Shown here: positions 1 through 5,206 of the stretch, piece by piece
Layout of the letters: each line of letters opens with the position of its first letter
Position numbering within the stretch: the first letter of the stretch is position 1
Notes under the pieces: model-generated
The model's database searches: none
The model's input: only the letters and a program-made list of their open reading frames with translations
Told to the model about the DNA's origin: nothing
Source of the DNA: JABWBD01 sp040768665
GTDB taxonomy: Bacteria > Planctomycetota > Planctomycetia > Pirellulales > Thermoguttaceae
Assembly (NCBI GenBank): GCA_040768665.1
Contig: JAXGMN010000114.1
Location: 1 to 11,545 of the forward strand
Direction: 5' to 3'
Length of the DNA stretch: 11,545 nt
Translations under genes and position numbers: made by a program

Positions 1-1028
1 GCGCACTTAGTCACGAGTAGGCTTGCCAGACGTTGGATTGCCGTGGTAGACTGGCCTGCATGGCTCGACCATTGAGAATCCAGTATCCTGGCGCTCTCTC
101 TCACGTCATCTCCCGGGGCAACGCGCGCGGGTGGATCGTCCGGGATGATACGGACCGTGAGAAACGATTGGACTGGCTGCGACGCACGGTGGAGACCTAC
201 GGGTGGCACCTGCACGCTTTCGTGCTCATGACCAAGCATGAACACCTCTTTGTGCAGACGCCCGAGCCGAACTTGGCGGCGGGCATGCAGTATCTCAACG
301 GCAGCTATACGAGCTACTTCAATCGGCGGCACCGGCGCAGCGGACATCTCTTCCAGGGCCGCTACCGCGGCCACTTGGTTGAGGAACAGGGCTGTTTTCT
401 GGAAGTGAGCCGGTATCTGCATCTGAACCCGGTTCGGGCTCGGATCGTGGCGGCACCTGAATTGTGGCCTTGGAGCAGCTACGCGGGCTATCGCATGGCG
501 CAGAAGACGTTGCCTTGGGTGACGTACCGGAGCGTGCTGGGCGAGTTTGCCCGGTCGGAAGCCGAGGCGCGGCGGGCGTATGTCCGCTTTGTGGGCGTAG
601 CGCTGGAGGGGAAGACGCAGTCGCCCTTTGCGTCGGCGGCAGGCGGGTTGCTGGTTGGTTCGGCGGCGTTCGTGGAGCGGATCAAGACCCTGCTGGGGGA
701 GCGGCCGATGGACAGCGCGCTACCGCAACTGGAGCAGTTGCGTCCGCGCGTGCCGATCGAGCAAATTATCGCAGCCGTCGCATTGCACTTCGAGATTGAG
801 GCAGCTCAATGGAAGCCTGGCACCCGCAGCGACGATGCCAGTCGTGCAGTCGCCGCCTATTTGGCACGCCGTCATTTCGGCTACAGTGCGGCTGACGTCG
901 CGACGGCCTTGGGCTACCGCAGCCACGGCGGCGTGCGCAACGCATTGCTACGAATCGAGTCCGGCAACGCAAACCTCCTTCGTACAGTCAAGAAATTGTA
1001 CCGGAAGCTCACTAGTGACAAAGTGCGC
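1..1028. repeat. Terminal inverted repeats bracketing the RAYT unit (1-18 and 1011-1028)
   Basis: The first 18 bases (GCGCACTTAGTCACGAGT) and the reverse complement of 1011-1028 (GCGCACTTTGTCACTAGT) match at 16 of 18 positions. The right copy lies inside the last codons of the transposase gene, so the final residues (KVRSDPS) are encoded by the repeat. This arrangement suggests that the transposase and its flanks move, or once moved, as one unit. The left repeat is at the window edge and may extend further. Confidence 0.6.
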
Positions 1029-1043
1029 TCTGACCCCAGTTGA
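60..1043 (+). CDS. REP-associated tyrosine transposase (RAYT, Y1 family) with DnaA-like C-terminal domain
   Basis: This is a single-strand DNA transposase of the IS200/IS605-related HUH class, which nicks DNA at hairpin (REP) sequences through a tyrosine. The ATG at 60 is chosen over the one at 33 because MARPLRIQYPGA is the usual RAYT N-terminus; the protein is then 327 aa. Visible motifs are the metal-binding HUH pair H60-E-H62 in MTKHEHLFVQ, the candidate catalytic tyrosine Y83 in GSYTSYFNRRH (Y86 is the alternative), the family block GHLFQGRYRG (95-104), and YLHLNPVRAR (119-128). The C-terminal ~80 residues (AVAAYLARRHFGYSAADV... then LGYRSHGGVRNAL) resemble the DnaA C-terminal helix-turn-helix, common in longer RAYTs. 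No frameshift or missing motif is visible, so it may be active and could drive the palindromic repeats of this window (inference). A broken relative lies at 4986-5196. Confidence 0.9.
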   Translation: MARPLRIQYPGALSHVISRGNARGWIVRDDTDREKRLDWLRRTVETYGWHLHAFVLMTKHEHLFVQTPEPNLAAGMQYLNGSYTSYFNRRHRRSGHLFQGRYRGHLVEEQGCFLEVSRYLHLNPVRARIVAAPELWPWSSYAGYRMAQKTLPWVTYRSVLGEFARSEAEARRAYVRFVGVALEGKTQSPFASAAGGLLVGSAAFVERIKTLLGERPMDSALPQLEQLRPRVPIEQIIAAVALHFEIEAAQWKPGTRSDDASRAVAAYLARRHFGYSAADVATALGYRSHGGVRNALLRIESGNANLLRTVKKLYRKLTSDKVRSDPS

Positions 1044-1079
1044 CGCCCACGTCAGGACTTGCGGCGTTTTTTGGCGGGC

Positions 1080-1116
1080 ATCGAATGGGCATCGGAGGCC
1101 GATCGAATGGGCATCG
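1080..1116. repeat. Two direct copies of a 15-bp repeat
   Basis: ATCGAATGGGCATCG occurs at 1080-1094 and again at 1102-1116, a 22-bp period, in the gap between the RAYT gene and hicA. It could be the outer end of an old insertion or a short regulatory repeat; nothing decides between these. The rest of the gap (1044-1249) shows no supported gene. Confidence 0.5.
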
Positions 1117-1249
1117 TTTCGACCTTCCAAGTGATCGTTTCGCACTTCCGAGGGGGCGGCAGATAAGCTCATGGCATCCGCCAAGCCCAGCAGGAAGGGC
1201 TCGCCCCGGCGGCCCTGGCCGTCGTAGAGCAGCTCGTAGTGGCGAAGGA

Positions 1250-1441
1250 TTAGGTCCCGTTGTCCTGGTTGGACAGCATCTTGATGATATGCCGTGCCAG
1301 GGGCTCTTTGATTTCCCGGTGGCGAGGAACCGGTTGGGAAACGCCCGTGCGAGGATTGCGGTACCAGTCGTGCTTGCCTCCGTGACGAATCAACACGCAG
1401 CCGAATCCCTCGATCGTTTGAATCAGTTCAGTTCGTTTCAC
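1250..1441 (-). CDS. hicA: HicA-family mRNA interferase toxin
   Basis: HicA toxins are small ribonucleases with a double-stranded-RNA-binding-like fold that cut mRNA until bound by HicB. This 63-aa protein starts VKRTELIQTI and has the diagnostic G-G-K-H block (HGGKHDWYRNP, residues 20-30) with the likely catalytic His at 24, then QPVPRHREIKEPLARHIIKML, the usual HicA C-terminal half. The start is GTG at 1441-1439. It overlaps the hicB stop by two bases (GTGA), which argues for translational coupling and fixes the start. The gene order antitoxin then toxin is one of the known hic arrangements. The stop is TAA at 1252-1250. A truncated, frameshifted twin lies at 4685-4730. Confidence 0.88.
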   Translation of the reverse strand: MKRTELIQTIEGFGCVLIRHGGKHDWYRNPRTGVSQPVPRHREIKEPLARHIIKMLSNQDNGT

Positions 1442-1629
1442 GGAATGACCAGTTCCTCGACTTTCCGCACGCCTGGAATCGTCCCACCGACAAACTCGCG
1501 ATAGAGATCCCGGAGGTGCTCTTGAAGATCCTCCCTGGAGTCCCCTTGCGTCCAGTAGTCTGGGTATTCCTGGAGATATCCAAGCCAGGCTCCATCTTCT
1601 TCCCACACGACAACATTGATCGTGGGCAT
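1438..1629 (-). CDS. hicB: HicB-like antitoxin
   Basis: This 63-aa protein begins MPTINVVVWEEDGAWLGYL and continues with YPDYWTQGDSREDLQEHLRDL, the short ferredoxin-like HicB/UPF0150 fold that neutralises HicA. It lacks a C-terminal DNA-binding domain, as do the short HicB forms. The ATG at 1629 has a GAGG about 8 nt upstream on the minus strand. The stop overlaps the hicA GTG start, so the two form an operon read leftward. A weak sigma70-like pair (TTGCCG, 17 nt, TAAACT) can be read upstream near 1690-1720, but I would not rely on it. No degradation is visible, so the pair may be functional. Confidence 0.85.
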   Translation of the reverse strand: MPTINVVVWEEDGAWLGYLQEYPDYWTQGDSREDLQEHLRDLYREFVGGTIPGVRKVEELVIP

Positions 1630-2000
1630 GGTCGAAACCTCATTCGGCGAGCCGGTGCGTTTTCAGGATGGTACGTTGAATCATTACCGCTACGTTCAGT
1701 TTATCGTCCCCTACCGATCACGGCAAACCCTTCCCGGAGGCGAATGTTGCCGGAGTGCAACATCTCGGCGGAGCCGCCCGGGAACACTGTGCCGGAAAAC
1801 TCGACTGAGCGGACGCCTACAGCGGTCACGGCCCGTTGGGCCTTTGCCGGGCACGGACGTACTGGTTTTCTTCCCAGGGCTCCGCCGCTGTCAGGCGACA
1901 CCGCATCCGCCTTGGGCTTTCGGGTCGCGCCGCGTTGCGGCGGTGAAGGAATGCTCCGTAGGGGATTGACTCGGCGGAACGCCACCACCGCGGTTTATCC
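1630..2000. other. Stretch without a supported gene
   Basis: Open frames exist on both strands but none has recognisable domains and all are low-complexity in look. Two small hairpins are visible: ATGTTGC/GCAACAT near 1744-1767, and GGCCC-GTT-GGGCC at 1830-1842 followed by TTT. The stretch holds the upstream region of hicB and then runs into the palindromic element at 2001. The missing 5' half of the IS91 transposase is not found here. Confidence 0.5.
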
Positions 2001-2154
2001 CGGTGGGGCGATGATTGGCAGCTACCAGACGCCGCGCACACCCTCAACACGATTTCCCCCTTTTCTCTCGGCCCAAGAGGCCGCGAGAAAAGGGGGAAAT
2101 CGCAGGACTGCCTCGTTGGGGGCGGTTTCTTAGCTGCCAATCATCGCCGCACCG
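2001..2154. mobile_element. MITE-like concentric palindrome abutting the IS91 remnant
   Basis: Outer arms of 24 bp at 2001-2024 and 2131-2154 are inverted copies with one mismatch (core GGCGATGATTGGCAGCTA). Inside, 2050-2073 and 2079-2102 form a second 24-bp stem with one mismatch and a 5-nt loop (left arm starts CGATTTCCCCCTTTTCTC). Both layers share nearly the same centre (about 2077). The element has no coding capacity and ends a few bases before homology to the IS91 transposase begins. It is probably a non-autonomous element mobilised in trans; the family is not recognised. Confidence 0.7.
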
Positions 2155-2168
2155 ACGCAAGGTCGGCG

Positions 2169-2747
2169 GTGGCGTTCACAGTCTTCTACAAGGACTACCG
2201 CGACAACCAACGGAGGAAGGTGGCGGAGGTGCCGGCGCTGAAGTTCATCGATTCGTTCCTGGCGCACAGGCTGCCATCGCGGTTTCGGCATGTTCGGCAG
2301 TACGGATTCCTGGCGCCCAAGGGCCGCGAGACGAAGCTTAAAGCGATTCGCGAGATGCTCGGGTGTGCGGAGGAGGGCGCGGACGCATTCCAGCAGGAGC
2401 GGGATAAGTTCAGCGGCGACTCGGATCTCGACGCAAGCGAAGGTTATCCCTGTCCGGTGTGCGGCCAAGGACGGATGGTGCGTGGCGAAGAGACACCGCG
2501 GCCCACCGTGCCCCAGATCCTGGCGATCCCGTTTGTCATTTGGACCGCCATCGCGTCGGAGGGTGTCCAGCAACAACGAGAGCAACGCGAGCGACGGCAG
2601 CAAGAGAAGCTACTACGCGTCCAACGCGAGGCACAACAGCCCTCAAACCGCGAGCGTGAAGAACGTGAAGAAGCGGTCCTCTGCTGCCCGACGGAGTCGT
2701 CGTCGGACGAACTCAGGCAGCAGTTGTTGCCGTTGGCATTCTGGTGA
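2169..2747 (+). pseudogene. 3' remnant of an IS91-family (Y2) transposase
   Basis: The frame from GTG 2169 encodes AFTVFYKDYRDNQRRKV (start), FIDSFLAHRLPSRFRHVRQY and GFLAPKGRETKLK. In IS91/IS801-type rolling-circle transposases this pattern follows the paired catalytic tyrosines (WKDYR..., then EFIRRFLLHVLPxGFxRIRHYG). A CPVC motif (residues 95-98) follows, as in the family's C-terminal zinc-like segment. The N-terminal zinc finger, HUH motif and tyrosines are absent: homology starts just after the palindromic element ending at 2154. The last ~65 residues are Q/E/R-rich and unlike the family, so the 3' end may also be altered. Not expected to be active. Confidence 0.75.
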
Positions 2748-3037
2748 TCCATCGATGAAAGACTTCCCCATCGATCGAGCGATTTTTGAGAAGAGGCCGC
2801 ACGGCTCGGAGAGGATCGTCTGCGCCGAGCGAGGGCCTTCACGTGCTGCGAAGGCCCGTTGGTGGTGGAATTGTCTTCTTGAGTGCCGGATCGCGCGGAG
2901 GATTGGCCGATCCAGAGCTTCTGACCGTGTCTCATCGGCCGCATGAGCCACTGCTTGCGACAAGAAAAGTCGCTCGCTATCGCCATAGAGGATCGGTGGG
3001 ATGAAGGTCCGCCTGCTCGGAATTGTGGCCTGTTAGG
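2748..3037. other. Intergenic stretch with one hairpin
   Basis: No gene is supported here. An 8-bp perfect stem GGGCCTTC/GAAGGCCC lies at 2833-2857 with a 9-nt loop. It has no T-tract on the plus strand, so it is not a convincing terminator; it may be an old IS91 end or simple chance. Confidence 0.4.
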
Positions 3038-3238
3038 TTATTCCGTTACCTGTACAACGCTGATAGCCATCTGCAAGGCCATCTCCCCGGTGGGATCGGT
3101 CAAGTTGAGCGGATCGCCGTGCGTATATAAATACTTGTGCAGACTCTGCGGATCGTTCAGCTTTCCGAAGAACGGATCGAGCCGGTTGAACGTCCCTGTT
3201 GCCGGGTTGTAGTATCTGGCGCTTGGGTCCCTCCATGA
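3038..3238 (-). pseudogene. C-terminal remnant of an RHS/YD-repeat protein
   Basis: On the minus strand the frame from about 3238 to the TAA at 3040-3038 reads SWRDPSARYYNPATGTFNRL, then DPFFGKLNDPQSLHKYLYTH and GDPLNLTDPTGEM. This is the conserved RHS repeat-associated core (RYYNPxTGxFxxxDP...Y...NxP...DPxG). In this family the core precedes a variable C-terminal toxin or tail; here only about 14 residues follow. The thousands of bases of upstream YD repeats are missing: homology stops near 3238 and a promoter-like unit lies at 3389-3438. It may be a displaced C-terminal cassette or the relic of a deleted rhs gene. Confidence 0.75.
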
Positions 3239-3388
3239 GCCGCCGATCGCGAGCAGGCATATCTGGTGCCGTAAATCCCGGGGCTTCCGACGAGCCGAGG
3301 CGGTCAGCGGAGGACGTGGGTTCGGTTTGCAGGCGATGAAGCACTCTCCGACTCCCGCGCACGGGCGCGCGAGGCGGAGCGAAACAGG

Positions 3389-3438
3389 TTTTCAAAGAGC
3401 TGGTCTCATTATACGTGCTCTCCGAAGAGACGCAACAA
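3389..3438 (-). promoter_or_regulatory. Sigma70-like promoter with boxA-like site, unit 1
   Basis: On the minus strand a perfect -10 TATAAT (3413-3408) lies downstream of TTGTTG (3438-3433, 19 nt spacing) or TTGCGT (3435-3430, 16 nt spacing). It is followed by GAGACC and AGCTCTTTGAAAA (3401-3389), which resembles the boxA antitermination site (consensus TGCTCTTTAACA). The same order recurs at 3985-4032. Transcription would run leftward towards the RHS remnant. The -35 touches the hairpin at 3439-3469. Function is inferred from motif match only. Confidence 0.5.
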
Positions 3439-3469
3439 GCCGCCCGGCGATTCTGCGACGCCGGGCGGC
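3439..3469 (-). terminator. Strong GC hairpin, possible terminator
   Basis: GCCGCCCGGCG (3439-3449) pairs perfectly with CGCCGGGCGGC (3459-3469), an 11-bp stem with a 9-nt loop. On the minus strand it is followed by TTGTTGCG, a weak T-run, so it could end a transcript from the promoter near 4004-4032. A second palindrome, CGATCCCT-ATG-AGGGATCG (3478-3496), lies just before it. Confidence 0.45.
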
Positions 3470-3496
3470 TCGGGCAACGATCCCTATGAGGGATCG

Positions 3497-3984
3497 CTCT
3501 CGTGCTTGGGCGGACTGGCCGGAGGTTCACCGGTCGGCGGCGAGGTTGTGTTCTCTTTGGAAGATCCGGGTGGAGACGGCAAGATGGGGCGTGCGCTGCT
3601 GCCGGGCATTGAACCGCCGCGCGAGCTAGTCGTCAGATAGAGGTCCCGGTCTAGCTGAAGAACCTTTGGCCCCTGCCACACGAGGTGGCAGGGGGCCGAA
3701 ACCGCGCTGGGTGCGTTTTCTAGCTGGTCGACCTCGTTCACCCGCGGACCGAGCCCGCGGGGGTCCTGGCCGACGTCATGTACGCGCGGGGTGAATCCGC
3801 GGGGTTGCCGCTTGGGTGCTTTTACGAGGCTCCGGCAGCAAGCAGGTTTATCTTGTGTCGTGTATTCCGCTTCTTGCGCCACGCGGACGGGGCGAGCGAA
3901 GCGAACGGGTTCGATTTCCGCGCCGCGGAACCGGTCTGCGACTCGCGTGGACGCACGCGAGATAGACGTGATCGACGTAACGCA
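3497..3984. repeat. Hairpin/REP-like cluster with no supported gene
   Basis: REP-like hairpins occur at 3668-3697 (12-bp stem CCCTGCCAC/GTGGCAGGG, one bulged G, loop ACGAG) and 3741-3761 (CCCGCGG/CCGCGGG, loop ACCGAGC). The second is set in flanks GTTCACC...GGGGTCC, which also surround the hairpin at 8401-8418. Further short palindromes (e.g. TTCCGCG/CGCGGAA near 3917-3931) follow. A minus-strand frame (3484-4032) is open through here, but its residues are dictated by these hairpins, so I treat it as non-coding. Confidence 0.5.
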
Positions 3985-4032
3985 TTGCCAAAGAGCTGCC
4001 CTCATTCTATGAGGCGGGGAGTGCCACAACAA
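3985..4032 (-). promoter_or_regulatory. Sigma70-like promoter with boxA-like site, unit 2
   Basis: On the minus strand TTGTTG (4032-4027), a 17-nt spacer and TAGAAT (4009-4004) form a good sigma70-like promoter. It is followed by GAGGGC and AGCTCTTTGGCAA (3997-3985), boxA-like. It aligns with unit 1 over about 60 bp, including bases upstream of the -35 (AATCGCCG...GCTTGTTG in both). A transcript would run leftward about 530 nt to the hairpin at 3439-3469. Whether it encodes a small protein or an RNA is not clear. Confidence 0.45.
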
Positions 4033-4077
4033 GCGGCGCGGCGATTGAAAGCTGCCGGCGGCTGGGGGGGATGTTCT

Positions 4078-4535
4078 TTACGCGGGATCACCGTCGTACT
4101 CGCCACGACCGGGGGGAGGCCGGTTGGCCGGATGGGTTCGGTCGTGGACCTCCTGCAGACGTCGGATGCTCACGTGCGTGTAGATTTCCGTCGTCGTGAT
4201 GCGGGCATGGCCGAGCAGCTCTTGCAGCGATCGCAAGTCTGCCCCGCTGGCCATCATCAGCGTCGCCGTCGTGTGGCGCAGCAGGTGGCAACTGGTCCGC
4301 TTGGTGATCCCCGCGCGGTCCAAGTAACCGCGGACCAACAGCGACATGTTGGTCCGCCCCAACGGCCGGCGCGTGATTGGAGACGAACAGCTTCGTCGAG
4401 TTGGTCCGCTGGACCAGCCGGGGCCGAACGTCGCTGAGATGTTTTTCCAACCACAGCAAGGCCTGGCAGCCGATCGGCAGCACCCGATCCTTGCGGCCCT
4501 TGCCTCGGCGAACGATCAGACCAATTGCTCCACAG
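4078..4535 (-). pseudogene. Frameshifted C-terminal remnant of a tyrosine recombinase (XerC/D-like integrase)
   Basis: On the minus strand one frame gives GLIVRRGKGRKDRVLPIG and LLWLEKHLSDVRPRL (about 4530-4375), typical of the phage-integrase catalytic domain. A one-base frame change near 4362-4378 moves the rest to the frame ending at 4078: MSLLVRGYLDRAGITKR, CHLLRHTTATLMMASGADL, ELLGHARITTTEIYTHVS. In the 94-aa downstream part the catalytic residues H26-xx-R29, H52 and Y61 are all present. The N-terminal SAM-like core-binding domain and the first catalytic Arg are missing, because homology fades beyond about 4535. Inactive remnant of an integrated element. Confidence 0.78.
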
Positions 4536-4684
4536 AGGTTTCGCGTTCCGCCGCTTTCTGCCGCCTGTGGCGATCCGCGCGAGTCGGGCCACGGCCAACG
4601 GATCGTGCGATACATGTCCCGCTACGTGAGCGCCCGTGGTGATGAGCAACCACCGGCTGATCTCGGTCAACGAACCCCAGGCAG

Positions 4685-4905
4685 ACGCAGCCGAATCCCT
4701 CGATCGTTGAATCAGTTCAGTTCGTTTCACGGAACCACGAGTTGCTCGACTTTCCGGACGCCTGGGATCATCCCGGCGACAAACTCGCGATAAAGATCCC
4801 GGGGGTGCTCTTGAAGATCCTCTCTGGAATCGCCTTGTTCCAGTAGCCGGGATAATCCGTGGCTTCCGGACTAGCCAGTTGCACGCCGTCGCGAACACGT
4901 GCTTC
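4685..4905 (-). pseudogene. Degenerate second hicB-hicA copy
   Basis: The hicA part (4685-4730) is nearly identical to 1395-1441, with one base deleted (TCAAACG became TCAACG), and it stops after about 45 bp. The hicB part (4727 to about 4905) keeps DGVQLASPEATDYPGYW, then after a one-base deletion SREDLQEHPRDLYREFVAGM and IPGVRKVEQLVVP with the same overlapping TGA/GTG junction. The toxin is truncated and the antitoxin frameshifted, so neither can work. As in the intact locus, it sits next to a RAYT sequence. Confidence 0.75.
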
Positions 4906-4985
4906 GACGGTAGGAGAAACCGGAGCCAGAGCATGAATCGTGAATAGTTCTTGCCGAGTATCGGGGCTTGGGGTACCATGCTGCC

Positions 4986-5196
4986 ATGGTGAGACCTTTA
5001 CGGATCGAGTATCCCGGTGCCCGGTACCACGTGATCTCCCGGGGCAACGAACGTCGGCCGGTGGTTCGGTAACCGTTCACGGGGCGGAAGCGAACGGTTA
5101 TGTGGTCCGAGATGACGCGTACCGGGCGCAGCGACTCGATCGGCTTCGGCGGACCGTGGAAACCTACGGTTGGCGATTGCACGCGTTTGTGACGAA
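4986..5196 (+). pseudogene. Broken 5' fragment of a second RAYT transposase
   Basis: ATG 4986 opens MVRPLRIEYPGARYHVISRG then NERRPVVR and a stop at 5070-5072. The other frame continues YVVRDDAYRAQRLDRLRRTV and ETYGWRLHAFVTK to about 5196. The two parts together match residues 1-57 of the intact RAYT at 60-1043. The break coincides with a 31-bp palindrome (5070-5100) whose first bases supply the stop codon. The HUH motif and catalytic tyrosine are gone. The second part is in frame with the downstream glycosidase gene, which is why that reading frame extends so far upstream. Confidence 0.78.
5070..5100. repeat. 31-bp palindrome inserted in the RAYT relic
   Basis: TAACCGTTC (5070-5078) and GAACGGTTA (5092-5100) are perfect inverted copies around 13 nt. 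The left 21 bp (TAACCGTTCACGGGGCGGAA plus G) recur exactly at 5256-5276 as the left end of the next palindromic element, so both belong to one repeat family. It probably caused the frame break in the RAYT. Confidence 0.7.
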
Positions 5197-5206
5197 GGGT
5201 GCAACA

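Noticed and set aside
948..1249. Minus-strand frame downstream of hicA (LILRHYELLYDGQGRRGEPF and on)
   Set aside because: Protein-like at first sight, but it has no proper start and no family I recognise, and it runs into the RAYT antisense strand. It may be a gene scrap.
3033..3530. 165-codon minus-strand frame
   Set aside because: It overlaps the RHS remnant in the wrong frame and crosses a hairpin and a promoter-like site; the neighbouring frame carries the RHS core.
3484..4032. 182-codon minus-strand frame ending in a proline-rich tail, followed by a hairpin
   Set aside because: The frame runs through several REP-like hairpins and begins upstream of the promoter-like unit 2. No domain is seen. 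A shorter protein from an internal GTG cannot be excluded, but I do not support it.
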